Assembly: GCA_030528125.1 (NCBI GenBank)
Contig: JAUMZM010000001.1
Location: 1 to 64,000 of the forward strand
Origin: Tissierellia bacterium
Lineage (GTDB): Bacteria; Bacillota; Clostridia; Tissierellales; Peptoniphilaceae
Direction: 5' to 3'
Length of the DNA stretch: 64,000 bases
The notes beneath the pieces were generated by a model. It was not told where the DNA came from and did not search any database. It was given only the letters and a program-made list of their open reading frames with translations. The first letter of the stretch is position 1, and each line of letters opens with the position of its first letter. Shown here in pieces: positions 28,770-39,191 of this stretch. The translations under genes and the position numbers were made by a program.

Positions 28770-29882
28770 ATGGAGTGGATTGAATTAGGAGAACTTTCTA
28801 ATATAGAAACAGGAAAACTTAATGCAAATGCTGCTGTTGATGATGGGAAATATCCATTTTTTACATGTGCAGATGAAATATCAAGAATTGATAATTATAA
28901 ATATGATAAAGAATGTATTCTAATAGCTGGAAATGGAAATCTCAATGTAAAATATTATTCTGGGAAATTTAATGCATATCAAAGAACATATATCATAGAA
29001 TCAAAAGATAAATACTTTTTAAATACAATGTATCTATACTATTTTATGAATACATATATGGAAAGGTTAAGACAATTATCTATTGGTGGAGTAATTAAAT
29101 ATATAAAATTAGAACATTTACAGAAAGCTAAAATTCCAGTTCCTTCTATGGAGATTCAAAAGAAAATAGTTGAAGTTTTGGATAAGGCTCAAGGTCTTAT
29201 TGATAAAAGAAAAGAACAAATAGAGGCTTTAGATAAGCTTACAGAATCTATTTTCTATGATATGTTTGGAGATCCAGTTATAGAAGATAAAGGCTGGAAA
29301 AAAGGTACGATTCGTGATCTAACTCAAAAAACACAATATGGGACTAGTAAAAAAGCATCAGATAAAGGAGAATATCCAATATTACGTATGGGGAATATTA
29401 CTTACAATGGAAATTGGAATTTAAGTGATATGAAATACATTGATTTAGATGAGAATGAAAAAGAAAAATTTCTTGTAGAAAGTGGAGATCTACTTTTTAA
29501 TAGGACTAATAGTAAAGAGTTAGTTGGTAAAACTGCAATATATAGAGAAAAATATCCTATGGCTTTTGCAGGATATTTAATAAAATTAATTCCAAATAAA
29601 AATGGTAATACTGAGTATATATCTGCATATCTAAATTCAAAATTTGGGAAATTAACTTTATTAAATATGGCAAAAAATATAGTAGGTATGGCAAATATAA
29701 ATGCTCAGGAATTACAAAATATAGAAATTCCAATCCCACCAATCTCACTACAAAATGAATTTGCTGATAAAGTTGAGCTAATCGAAAGAGAGAAAGAAAT
29801 ATTAAATAAATCTTTGAAATTATTAGAAGAAAATTACAAGTCAATTATGGACAGGGCTTTTAGAGGAGAGATTTTTTCTTAG
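28770..29882 (+). CDS. hsdS: Type I restriction-modification specificity subunit HsdS
   Basis: DNA-recognition subunit of 370 residues with the two-half layout. The first target recognition domain (about 1-125) and the second (about 175-320) are each followed by conserved helical segments, PSMEIQKKIVEVLDKAQGLIDKRKEQIEALDKL and PPISLQNEFADKVELIEREKEILNKSL, that set the spacing between DNA half-sites. The frame is intact, in contrast to its partners, and starts immediately after the hsdM stop. Sequence specificity cannot be read from the sequence. Confidence 0.85.
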   Translation: MEWIELGELSNIETGKLNANAAVDDGKYPFFTCADEISRIDNYKYDKECILIAGNGNLNVKYYSGKFNAYQRTYIIESKDKYFLNTMYLYYFMNTYMERLRQLSIGGVIKYIKLEHLQKAKIPVPSMEIQKKIVEVLDKAQGLIDKRKEQIEALDKLTESIFYDMFGDPVIEDKGWKKGTIRDLTQKTQYGTSKKASDKGEYPILRMGNITYNGNWNLSDMKYIDLDENEKEKFLVESGDLLFNRTNSKELVGKTAIYREKYPMAFAGYLIKLIPNKNGNTEYISAYLNSKFGKLTLLNMAKNIVGMANINAQELQNIEIPIPPISLQNEFADKVELIEREKEILNKSLKLLEENYKSIMDRAFRGEIFS

Positions 29883-29891
29883 GAGGAAGGT

Positions 29892-32800
29892 ATGGATTCT
29901 AACTTTTCATATTTAAAAAAAGAAGACAAATACAATTCATTTGTAGATTCTTGTATTGATGCAGAAAACTTAATGAATGTTTCATATCCATTTGCTGCAA
30001 CAGGTGCAAGAAAGGCAATGGAGCTTGCTGTAAGATGGCTATATGCTAATGATGATGCCCTAAGACATCCTTATGATGACAACTTTGCAGCTCTTATAAA
30101 TAGTTATGATTTTAGGAGTATAGTTGGCGATGACTTGTATAGAGCTATCGATTATACAAGAAGACTAGGTAACAAAGCAACTCATACTGATATGCAAGTT
30201 AGTAGAAATCAAGCTATCCTTTCTATAAGAAATCTTTTTAATTTCACTCATTTTATAGATTATTGCTATTCAATAGATTATGAAGAGAGAACTTTTGACG
30301 AAAGTATTCTAGGATATAATAATAGTCTAAGAAAGAGCGAACAAGAGAAAAAGAAACTTAAAAAAATGCTTTCTGTAAACAAAAAAAGCCTTGAAGATCT
30401 AATCAAAGAGAATGAGAAGCTAAGAAAAGAAAATGAAAAGATAAGAAAGGATAACGAAAAGACTAGAACTTATAAGGCTGATTCATTAAATGAGAAAGAT
30501 ACTAGAAAGGCCTACATAGATCTTGACTTAGAATTAAATGGATGGGAATTTGGCAAGAATTGCTTAGAAGAGGTCAAGGTTTCTAATATGAAAAATTCCT
30601 CTGGAATAGGATATGTAGATTATGTCTTATATGGGGACAATGGTAAGCCTCTTGGTCTTGTTGAAGCAAAAAGGACAAGCGAGAGTCCTAAGCTTGGTAA
30701 AGTGCAAGCTCAATTGTATGCTGACGCATTGGAAATCGAAACAGGTGTTAGACCTATAATATTTTATACCAATGGAATTGATTATTATATTTGGGATGAT
30801 AAGAACTATCCTGAAAGAAAGATATCTGGAATTTATAGCAAGGATGATCTTGAATCTTTAAAATTCATTAATGAAAATAAGACAAGCCTAGAAAATTCTT
30901 TAATTAATGATAATATAACCAACAGGGTTTATCAGAAAGCGGCCATAACAAGAACCTTAGAAAGTTTTAATGAGGGCAGAATGAAGGCTCTTTTAGTAAT
31001 GGCTACTGGAAGTGGCAAGACAAGGACTGCAGCTTCTATTGTAGATATTTTGATAAAGAATAACTGGGTCAAAAACATCTTGTTCTTAGCAGATAGAACG
31101 GTTCTAGTTAAACAAGCTAAGAATAGCTTTGCTGAGTATTTGCCAGATCTTTCTTTGTGTAATCTTTTGGATAATAAGGATGATATAAATAGCAGAATGG
31201 TATTTTCTACATATCCAACAATGATGAATGCTATTGATAATAAAAGAGGTGCAGACGGTGAAAGAATATTTACTGTAGGGCATTTCGATTTGATTATTCT
31301 TGATGAAAGTCATAGATCAATTTATAAGAAATACAAGGATATATTTGATTATTTCGATGCGAAGTTATTGGGGCTTACTGCAACTCCTGTAAATGAAATC
31401 GATAGGAACACTTATAGAGTCTTTGATCTTGAAGATGGCAATCCTACTTTTGCTTATGATCTAAGTGATGCTATCAAAGATGGCTATCTTGTTAATTATG
31501 AATTAGCTAAAGTCTCTTAGACCAAGATAATGAAAGAAGGAATAAGATACAAAGACTTATCTGAAGAGGAAAAGGAAGAATTCGAAAGTACTTTTTTATC
31601 TATTGATGATATTCCAAAAGAAAAGATTAATAATATTCTTTTTAATAAACAGACTATAGAGATAGTTATAAATGACCTTATGGAAAAGGGATTAAAGGTT
31701 GGAAATGGAGATAAATTAGGTAAGACCATAATATTTGCAGCTAATATAAAGCATGCAGAAGCTATAGTTGAGATATTTAATGAGCTTTATCCAGAGTATA
31801 AGGGAGAGTTTGCGAAAGCTATATATCATGATATAAGCTATGTTGATGATCCTATAGATAAATTTAAAGATAAGAATTCTTATCCACAAATAGCTGTATC
31901 TGTTGACATGCTAGATACTGGAATAGATATTCCCGAACTTGTAAATCTAGTTTTTTTCAAGAAAGTTAGATCAAAAGCTAAGTTTTGGCAGATGATAGGT
32001 AGAGGTACTAGACTTTGTGAGGATTTGTATGGGCCTGGAATTGATAAAGATAAATTCTTGATTTTTGATTATTATTATAATTTTGAATTTTTTGAAGTAA
32101 ATGGCAAAGAAACTAATGGTAGTTTTCAAAAATCTATAACAGAAAAGATATTCGATATAAAAATAGATTTAATTAAGATATTGCAGCATCCAGACTATAG
32201 TAAAGACAACTATATAAAATACAGAAATGAACTAGTAGATAATGTGCTATTTTCTATAAAGGCGATAAATAAAGACAGATTTAATGCAAGAATGAGAATT
32301 CATTGTATTGATAAATATTCAGATAAGGAAGTTTTCAAAGATATAGAAGAGATAGATATTACTAATCTTAAAAACGAAATATCTCCTTTGATATTATCAA
32401 CAGATGAAGATGAGCTTGCAAAGACTTTTGATTATTTGATGTATACTATACAGTTAGCTTATCTCGAAAAAAGAACTAATTATAATTCAAATACGAGGCT
32501 TATAAAAACTGCAAAGGAACTTTCTGGTAAATATTCTATAGATGAAGTTAGGAAAAACAAAGATTTGCTTGAAAAGATTCAAGAAGAAGATTTCTGGCAA
32601 AGAGCTGATGTATTTGAATTTGAAAAGGTAAGAGTTGTTCTAAGAGATTTGATTAAACTAATAGATAGGAAAAAGCAAGCTATTTATTATACGGATTTTA
32701 GTGATGAAGTTGTATCTGTTAAGGAATCATCTCCTATATATAATGTAAATGACTTAGATAATTACAAGGAGAGAGTTCAATCATACTTTAGAAAATACAA

Positions 32801-33215
32801 AGATAATTTATCAATATATAAGCTTAGAAATAACGAAAAACTAACAGAAAATGACATCAAATATTTTGAGAAAATTTTATTTGAAGAGTTGGGAGATAGG
32901 ACTACTTACACAAAAGCCTATGGGGATAAGCCTCTTTTGAAATTGGTATCAGAGATAATAGGAATGGATAGACAAGCTGCAAAGAAAGAGTTCTCTAGAT
33001 TTCTAACAGATGAAAGTCTAAACTCAGATCAGATAAATTTTGTAAATAACATTATTGATTATATTGTAAAAAATGGTTCTATCCAAAAAGAAGTTCTTAC
33101 AAAAAATCCATTTAATAAAAAGGGTGGAATAATAAAATTATTTGATAATAATATGAATATAGCAAAAGACATAATTTCAACGATTAATAAGATAAATGAT
33201 AGGCTTACTATATAA
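29892..33215 (+). pseudogene. hsdR: Type I restriction endonuclease HsdR, interrupted by an in-frame TAG
   Basis: One frame of about 1,107 codons broken by TAG at 31518-31520 (after residue 542). The 5' part has a DUF4145-like N-terminal domain, a coiled coil (about 150-195), the nuclease core (GYVDYVLYGD...GLVEAKR), Walker A ATGSGKTRTA, LDESHRS and GLTATP. The 3' part, in the same frame, begins TKIMKEGIRYKDLSEEEKEEF and has the helicase motif VI MIGRGTRL and the C-terminal HsdR domain. Family members read straight through this point, so a single base substitution (for example CAG, AAG or TTG to TAG) is the simplest reading. AGGAGG precedes the ATG. Confidence 0.85.
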
Positions 33216-33221
33216 AATATG

Positions 33222-33249
33222 AGTGGTGCAGTATTTTGCATCACTTTTT
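33222..33249 (+). terminator. Terminator after hsdR
   Basis: AGTGGTGCA pairs with TGCATCACT (one G-U), followed by Ts, seven bases after the hsdR stop. Confidence 0.7.
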
Positions 33250-33409
33250 GTAAAAAACAAATCAATTGATAAGTTAATTTCTAATAATGGAAGAAATACA
33301 ACTTAATTTTATTTCTTTTATAATTAAAAATTTATCTTCCTGATGGTATAATAAATATATAAGAGTAATTTAGTAGGAATTAAAGTATTTAATTTTTTAG
33401 GAGGATATA

Positions 33410-34360
33410 ATGAAAGATAATAAAGTGATTTTAGTAGGCGATGGCGCTGTAGGATCGAGCTTTGCTTATGCTTGTACAATACTTGGCATAGGTAGAGAGC
33501 TTGGAATAATAGATTTAAATGAAAATAAGGCCGAAGGGGATTCCATGGACTTATCAGATGCTTTGAGTTTTTCTAATCCAAAAGATATCTACAAGGCAAC
33601 TTATGATGATTGCAAAGATGCAAAAGTTGTTGTAATTACAGCTGGATCTCCACAAAAAAGTGGTGAGACAAGACTTGATTTAGTGGATAAGAACCTAAAA
33701 ATATTTAAGGATATGGTTGGAAAAATCGTAGATTCTGGTTTTGATGGAATATTCTTAGTTGCTTCAAATCCTGTGGATATATTAACTTATGCAACTTGGA
33801 AATATTCAGGATTTCCTTCTAATAAGGTAATTGGATCTGGTACTACACTTGATTCATCAAGATTTAAAAAGGAAATAGCAAATCTAGTTGGTGTAGATCC
33901 AAGATCTGTAAATGCGTATATATTGGGAGAGCATGGAGATACAGAATTTCCAGTATGGTCACACACAAATATTGGCGGATTGCCATTGTATGAATGGGTA
34001 AAGAACAATGAAACAGATGAGAATGCTCTACTTGAAACTTTTGATAAAGTAAAAAACGCTGCCTATGAGATAATTGAGAAAAAGGGAGCAACCTTCTATG
34101 GTATTGCTATGGCACTTGCAATGCTCACTAAGGCGATTTTAAATGATGAGAATTCAATATATCCAGTTTCTTCTTATTTGGATGGTGAATATGGATTAAA
34201 GGACATATTTATCGGTGCACCTGCAATAATCAATAAAGATGGAATAAAATGGGTAATAGAAGTTCCTTTGACTGATACAGAAAATGAGAGAATGCAAGAT
34301 TCTGCAAGGCTTTTAAATCAAGTAATAGAAAAGACTATAAAAAGTGACAAAAACAAATAA
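33410..34360 (+). CDS. ldh: L-lactate dehydrogenase
   Basis: Cytoplasmic NAD-dependent enzyme reducing pyruvate to L-lactate to regenerate NAD. The 316-residue protein has GDGAVGSSFAY as the nucleotide loop, GETRLDLVDKN in the substrate loop, ASNPVDILTY, and GEHGDTEFPVWSH with the proton-shuttle His. The substrate-loop Gln (SPQKSGETR) fits lactate rather than malate dehydrogenase. AGGAGG precedes the ATG. A TATAAT at 33347-33352 may be its -10 box. Monocistronic, between the restriction locus and a DUF4298 gene. Confidence 0.9.
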   Translation: MKDNKVILVGDGAVGSSFAYACTILGIGRELGIIDLNENKAEGDSMDLSDALSFSNPKDIYKATYDDCKDAKVVVITAGSPQKSGETRLDLVDKNLKIFKDMVGKIVDSGFDGIFLVASNPVDILTYATWKYSGFPSNKVIGSGTTLDSSRFKKEIANLVGVDPRSVNAYILGEHGDTEFPVWSHTNIGGLPLYEWVKNNETDENALLETFDKVKNAAYEIIEKKGATFYGIAMALAMLTKAILNDENSIYPVSSYLDGEYGLKDIFIGAPAIINKDGIKWVIEVPLTDTENERMQDSARLLNQVIEKTIKSDKNK

Positions 34361-34448
34361 TCTTTTACAATGTTAAAGCTATCTATGCTTTGTTATACAA
34401 CAGAAATAAATGAAAAATCATTCTAATTGAAATTTCTAAGGAGAGAAT

Positions 34449-34754
34449 ATGCAAGATTACAAAAATATAATTGAAATGGAAAATATTTTGGATAATCACA
34501 AAAAAATAACTGATAATCTTAACAAGGCGTTGGATGAGTTTTTGAGTAGTCAAAAGTCCTATAAAAAATCAGTTGATTATTATCATAGTGAACAGTTTCA
34601 AATAGATTATGATAGATCTAATAATAATCTTATAGATAAGGACATAAAGTGTGGAGTTTTGTCACAAGATGCTATTTATGATTTGATAGGAGAAAATTTC
34701 AATACTGCTATCAAAATGCTTGAAATAGCAACGAAAATAATAAAAGAACATTGA
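34449..34754 (+). CDS. DUF4298 family small protein
   Basis: A 101-residue, mostly helical soluble protein. The IEMENILD start, DYYHSEQFQIDYD middle and CGVLSQDAIYDLI stretch match DUF4298, whose function is not known to me. AGGAGAG lies upstream and a terminator follows, so it appears to be its own transcription unit or a tail of the ldh transcript. Confidence 0.7.
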   Translation: MQDYKNIIEMENILDNHKKITDNLNKALDEFLSSQKSYKKSVDYYHSEQFQIDYDRSNNNLIDKDIKCGVLSQDAIYDLIGENFNTAIKMLEIATKIIKEH

Positions 34755-34758
34755 TATC

Positions 34759-34785
34759 TAAAGGAGTCTATATGACTCCTTTTTG
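34759..34785 (+). terminator. Terminator after the DUF4298 gene
   Basis: AAAGGAGTC and GACTCCTTT form a perfect stem with a five-base loop, followed by Ts. Confidence 0.8.
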
Positions 34786-34929
34786 TTAAAGAAATTTGTC
34801 ATGAAAAATATATTTAATTAATATATTAAATAATACAAAACAATTAATTATGGATTTATGTTTTATTTAATTTTTTGAAAAAGAAAGTTATAATAGATAT
34901 TAATAAGAAGAGATTAGTAGGTGATATAA

Positions 34930-35760
34930 ATGAAAAGAGGATTAGTATTAGAAGGTGGAGCTATGCGTGGACTCTATACAGCAGGTGTCCTTGATGTGTT
35001 CTTAGACAATGGACTGGAATTTGATGGGATAGTTGGAGTTTCTGCTGGAGCAATATTTGGAGTTAATTTTGTATCTAAGCAAAAGGGAAGAGTTCTTAGG
35101 TATAGCAAGAAATACAATAGCGATAGAAATTATATGGGAATTATTCCATGGATTAAGACTGGAAATTTGATAGATACAGAATATGCTTATGAAAGAGTTC
35201 CAAGAAAACTTGATGTATTTGATGATGAGACTTTTAAGAAATCAGATACTGTTTTCTATGCTGTTTTAACTAATATAAATACTGGTAAGCCAGAATACCA
35301 TGTAATTAAAAGTGCCTTTGATCAAATGGATGAGATAAGGGCTTCTGGATCGATGCCGTTTTTTGCAAGACCTGTAGAAATTGATAATAAGCTTTATTTA
35401 GATGGAGCTGTTACTGATAGCATTCCTTATGATTTTATGTTAGAGAAAGGCTATGATGAGCTTATTGTAGTGCTTACAAGGCAGAAGGATTATGTAAAAG
35501 AACCTATATCAAAAACTCTTACAAATATAAAATACAAAAAGAAATATCCTAATCTTTCCTATAGAATGTTAGATAGACATAATATGTATAATAATCAAAT
35601 CAAAAGATTAGAAGAATTAGAAGAAAAGAAAATTATAAAAGTCATAAGACCATCAGAAAAGCCTGATGTCAAAAGAACTGAGAAAGATCCCGAAAAATTA
35701 GAGAAACTCTATAATCTTGGTGTAAAAGATGCAAAAGATTTCTTAAGGGAAAACATCTAA
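34930..35760 (+). CDS. Patatin-like phospholipase
   Basis: A 276-residue serine lipid hydrolase with the patatin dyad: oxyanion loop EGGAMRG (residues 8-14), nucleophile elbow GVSAG (about 37-41) and the catalytic Asp in LDGAVTDSIP (about 158). The C-terminal third is charged and helical. No signal peptide, so it acts in the cytoplasm or at the inner membrane face. It is followed 36 bases later by a lysoplasmalogenase-like membrane protein, suggesting a shared lipid-turnover job. Confidence 0.85.
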   Translation: MKRGLVLEGGAMRGLYTAGVLDVFLDNGLEFDGIVGVSAGAIFGVNFVSKQKGRVLRYSKKYNSDRNYMGIIPWIKTGNLIDTEYAYERVPRKLDVFDDETFKKSDTVFYAVLTNINTGKPEYHVIKSAFDQMDEIRASGSMPFFARPVEIDNKLYLDGAVTDSIPYDFMLEKGYDELIVVLTRQKDYVKEPISKTLTNIKYKKKYPNLSYRMLDRHNMYNNQIKRLEELEEKKIIKVIRPSEKPDVKRTEKDPEKLEKLYNLGVKDAKDFLRENI

Positions 35761-35796
35761 TCATATATTATTAACAATTACGAGAAAGAAGAATCA

Positions 35797-36435
35797 ATGA
35801 AAAGAGCTTCGTTTATCTTTAACAAAAATCTATATTTGAAGTTAATCTATATTATTATAGGATTAATTTATTTTTCTTTTATTATATTGGATTTTTCCTT
35901 TAAAGGTTATGGGAATATATCATCTTTACTCAAGTTCTCTTCGATTGTCCTTATATTTTTGGCTCAGCTATTTTATGGAAAAGCTGGAATGACTTTGTGG
36001 AAAATGGCGGCGGCTTGTACTATTTTAACGGATTATCTTTTGCTTTTTACAAATTATTATGAATTGGGAGTTTTATTTTTTATTGTAGTTCATCTAATGC
36101 GATATATCGAAAGGAACAGAATAAATAATAAGAAATTTCCTTATTATGCTTTGATTTTAGCGATTGGAGTTTATTTTATAACAATAATATTTGAATCAAA
36201 ACTTATTGCTTTGTCTTTAACTTATGCTTTGTTTTTATTTCTTAATACAATAGAAGCTTTTAATTCTAAGGACAAAAAGCTTATATTAGCATATATTCTT
36301 TTTTGTGCATGTGATTTATCTGTTGGAATAGCAAATATTGAATCTAGTGTAATTTCAAGTGTATTTAGAGATCTTATATGGGTATTTTATCTACCTTCTC
36401 AAATTCTACTTTCTAATGAGATTATTGACATCTAA
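35797..36435 (+). CDS. YhhN/lysoplasmalogenase-like membrane protein
   Basis: A 212-residue integral membrane protein with seven or eight helices. The spacing of TDYLLLFTNYYELGVLFFIVVHLMRYI and the late RDLIWVFYLPSQILL resemble the YhhN/TMEM86 family, which includes lysoplasmalogenases cleaving the vinyl-ether bond of lysoplasmalogens. Plasmalogens are common in strict anaerobes, and the gene follows a phospholipase, which would supply the lyso-lipid. The match is by pattern and weak. Confidence 0.5.
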   Translation: MKRASFIFNKNLYLKLIYIIIGLIYFSFIILDFSFKGYGNISSLLKFSSIVLIFLAQLFYGKAGMTLWKMAAACTILTDYLLLFTNYYELGVLFFIVVHLMRYIERNRINNKKFPYYALILAIGVYFITIIFESKLIALSLTYALFLFLNTIEAFNSKDKKLILAYILFCACDLSVGIANIESSVISSVFRDLIWVFYLPSQILLSNEIIDI

Positions 36436-36448
36436 TAAATAAGAAAAA

Positions 36449-36479
36449 TAAAACCTGTTGATTTATCAACAGGTTTTTA
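36449..36479. terminator. Bidirectional terminator
   Basis: AAAACCTGTTGA pairs perfectly with TCAACAGGTTTT around a short TTTA loop, between convergent genes. Confidence 0.85.
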
Positions 36480-36481
36480 TC

Positions 36482-37048
36482 TTAACTGTACTTATCTTCT
36501 GTAGCTTTCATTGCATTAAGTGTTTGTGTAAAAAGAAAGTCCAAGTCCCAGTCAAGCATTTCGGTACCTTCTCTTATGACATCTCTGCTACATCCTTCGG
36601 CAAATTTCTTGTCTTTAAATTTCTTTTTTACTGATTTTAGCTTCATATCTTGTACTGATTTAGAAGGTCTCATCAAAGCGGCAGCTCCAATAATACCTGT
36701 TAGCTCATCAACTGTAAATAAGATTTTTTCCATTATATGTTCTGGTTTTGCACTAGATCCTGTAAGTCCGTATCCATGCGAAGTTGTAGAATATATTATT
36801 CTATCGTCAAGATCTTCATCTTTCATAATTTCTACTTGTTTTACGCAATGCTCATTTGGATATAATTCAAAATCAAGATCATGCAATAGTCCTACAACTT
36901 CCCAGAAATCTTTGTTTTCTGGATCATATTTGTCTGCGAAATATCCCATAACAGCTCCAACTGTCTTTCCATGCTTTATGTGAAATGGTTCGCTGTTATA
37001 TTTTTTAAGAATTTCTAGTGCCTTATCATAGCTTGGTATATAACTCAT
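36482..37048 (-). CDS. HD-domain hydrolase
   Basis: A 188-residue soluble protein with the HD metal-site pattern: His in PFHIKHG, the HD pair in VVGLLHDLDFE, a later His in STTSHGYG, and Asp in FTVDELTG. Family members hydrolyse phosphate esters or nucleotides; the substrate is not apparent. Good start with GGAC/AAGG-type upstream sequence. It stands alone on the minus strand. Confidence 0.78.
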   Translation of the reverse strand: MSYIPSYDKALEILKKYNSEPFHIKHGKTVGAVMGYFADKYDPENKDFWEVVGLLHDLDFELYPNEHCVKQVEIMKDEDLDDRIIYSTTSHGYGLTGSSAKPEHIMEKILFTVDELTGIIGAAALMRPSKSVQDMKLKSVKKKFKDKKFAEGCSRDVIREGTEMLDWDLDFLFTQTLNAMKATEDKYS

Positions 37049-37197
37049 ATTTGCCGTCCTTTCATTACAATTATTTTTTATTATTAGAATAATTATATCA
37101 GAAAATTAAAAAATATCCAAAACATAGAAACCTTAATTATAAAGTAAAATTCTATAATAATAGAATAAGCATAGGATATTCCTATGCTTAAACTATA

Positions 37198-38952
37198 TTA
37201 TTTATTTTCTTCATCTATCAAATCTTTAAGTATTGGTTGATCTTCTAAATCATTTTCTTTTAGATATTCATTGATTTCTTCTTTTGAGAAGTTATCTGGA
37301 TTGATTTTCATAGCTGCTGTATCTAGTGGATCTTCGTATACAACATGTGCATCTATTAATATTGGCTTGTCATTTCCTTGTTTATTCAATCTAATAGCTT
37401 CTTTGAATGCATCATCAAGTTCTTTTTTGTTATTTACATTAAATCCTATAGCTCCTAAGCCTTCTCCAACTTTTGCCCAGTTGGCATATTGAATATCAAC
37501 TCCAAAATCATCATTGAAATTTTGTAATTGAGAATGCTTTATAAAGCCTAGACTCATATCTGTTATTACAACATTTATTATTGGCATCTTGTATTTTGCT
37601 TGAGTTAGAATTTCTTGGTTATTCATTGCAAATCCGCCATCTCCTACGATTGACCATATTTGTCTATCAGGATATTGTAGATAAGCTCCTATAGCTGCTG
37701 GAGTAGAATATCCTAATGTAGCAAACCAGCTAGACATTGTAAATTTGTGTTTCCCATATAATGGAAGGATTCTTATAGAATGTGCCTTGTTGTTGCCAAC
37801 ACCAAATGCATATACTGCATCATCTGTAGAATATTCTTTGATTTTTCTTATAACTGATTCATAATATATTACATCAGATTCTCTATTAGCTTGTTTTTCA
37901 AGATATTTATTCCAATTTTCCATATCTTTTCTCGCAGCTTTTATAAATGAGTCTTCATTCCTACTTAATCCAGTATCTAAGAGTGATTTAAGGAAGTCTC
38001 CAGAATCTGCAACTAATGATTTATAAGCTTTTAATTGTCTGCCGATTTCCCTAAAGCTGTTATTTATTTGTATAACTTTAGTTGATTGTGGCCAGAATCT
38101 AGCAAATGGATGTGAAGATCCTATAAATACGATAAGATCTGAACTAAATATCATTTCATTTGCAGGCTTTGTTCCCAATCTACCAAATGCTCCCATGAAA
38201 TTCTTGTGATTTGCAGGGAATGATAATCCTATAGAAGGTGCAGAAGTTACTACTGGTAAGTTGAATTTCTCAGAAACCTCTACTGCTAAATCCATATAAT
38301 CTTTTACTCCAAGTCCTAAATATAAGATTGGTCTTTGAGCATCTTTGATTTCATTTGCTATTGAATTTACCATTTCTTTGTCAATTTCGTAATGTTTAGC
38401 TCCAGGAATTTCTTTAGTAGCTCCTTTAGATGGTTCATATTCAATCTCTTCTTCCATAAAATCATTATGAAGTATAAGAACTGCAGGTCCTTTTCTTTCA
38501 AAAGCTGTTCTTATTGCATCATTTACCATGTATGGAATTTGATTAGCATTCATTGCTTTTCCATTATATACAGATACATTTTCAAAAAATGGCAACATCT
38601 CTGTTTCTTGGAAAGCGTGAGTGTTCTGATTAGATGAATCAGATTGAGCAACAATTGCAAGCATTGGCGATCCATCCATCAATGCATCAAAAAGTCCATT
38701 TGTCAAATTAGTTGATCCAGGTCCACCTGATCCAAAGGCTACTCCGATTTTGCCTGTAAGCTTGTATTCTGCTGATGCTGCCATAGATCCTGCAGATTCA
38801 TGTCTTACTTGAATATATTTAACTCCGTTATTATCTTCATCTCTAAGCGCATTCATCATTCCATTTAATGATGAACCAGGGATTCCATATATATGATTTA
38901 CTCCCCAAAGCTTCAATTCTTTTAGTAATGCTTTAGCTGCTGTAATTTTCAT
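37198..38952 (-). CDS. Pyruvate oxidase (SpxB/Pox-like, thiamine-diphosphate enzyme)
   Basis: A 584-residue three-domain ThDP flavoenzyme. GVNHIYGIPGSSLNG and VRHESAG (catalytic Glu) open the N-terminal domain; the ThDP/magnesium motif is GDGGFAMNNQEILTQAKYKMPIINVV. It resembles pyruvate oxidases of lactic acid bacteria (pyruvate + Pi + O2 to acetyl phosphate + CO2 + H2O2) more than acetolactate synthase. In an anaerobe it would consume oxygen and make peroxide. It is divergent from the flavin/ferredoxin-macrodomain-sirtuin operon and shares about 240 bases of control region with it. Exact electron acceptor is not provable here. Confidence 0.75.
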   Translation of the reverse strand: MKITAAKALLKELKLWGVNHIYGIPGSSLNGMMNALRDEDNNGVKYIQVRHESAGSMAASAEYKLTGKIGVAFGSGGPGSTNLTNGLFDALMDGSPMLAIVAQSDSSNQNTHAFQETEMLPFFENVSVYNGKAMNANQIPYMVNDAIRTAFERKGPAVLILHNDFMEEEIEYEPSKGATKEIPGAKHYEIDKEMVNSIANEIKDAQRPILYLGLGVKDYMDLAVEVSEKFNLPVVTSAPSIGLSFPANHKNFMGAFGRLGTKPANEMIFSSDLIVFIGSSHPFARFWPQSTKVIQINNSFREIGRQLKAYKSLVADSGDFLKSLLDTGLSRNEDSFIKAARKDMENWNKYLEKQANRESDVIYYESVIRKIKEYSTDDAVYAFGVGNNKAHSIRILPLYGKHKFTMSSWFATLGYSTPAAIGAYLQYPDRQIWSIVGDGGFAMNNQEILTQAKYKMPIINVVITDMSLGFIKHSQLQNFNDDFGVDIQYANWAKVGEGLGAIGFNVNNKKELDDAFKEAIRLNKQGNDKPILIDAHVVYEDPLDTAAMKINPDNFSKEEINEYLKENDLEDQPILKDLIDEENK

Positions 38953-39191
38953 AATAACCTCTTTTCTTTAATTTTTTGTTTATTTAAAATTCGTGTGTTT
39001 CTTTTTACATATATAACTTAACTAGTTACATATTAGTTTTACCCTAAACTAAATTTGTTAAACAAAAAATAAATTTTTCTTTAGAATTAACAAAAGATTA
39101 TATAGGTATAATGCTTATGTTTATGTAAAATTTTATGTATTGGGTAAAATTCAAATATAACAATAGTATAGAAATATAAAGGGTGGTGAAA
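38953..39191. promoter_or_regulatory. Divergent control region of pyruvate oxidase and sirtuin operon
   Basis: A+T-rich region carrying a ten-base palindrome TAACTAGTTA (39019-39028) and an inverted pair TTTTACCC (39037-39044) and GGGTAAAA (39142-39149), about 100 bases apart, each nearer one of the two divergent genes. These could be operators of a shared regulator. No exact Rex or Fur box was recognised. Confidence 0.35.

Noticed and set aside
31518-31520. TAG in hsdR as a recoded (pyrrolysine) codon
   Set aside because: No pyrrolysine-type enzyme context, and hsdM beside it is also broken, so a nonsense mutation is simpler.
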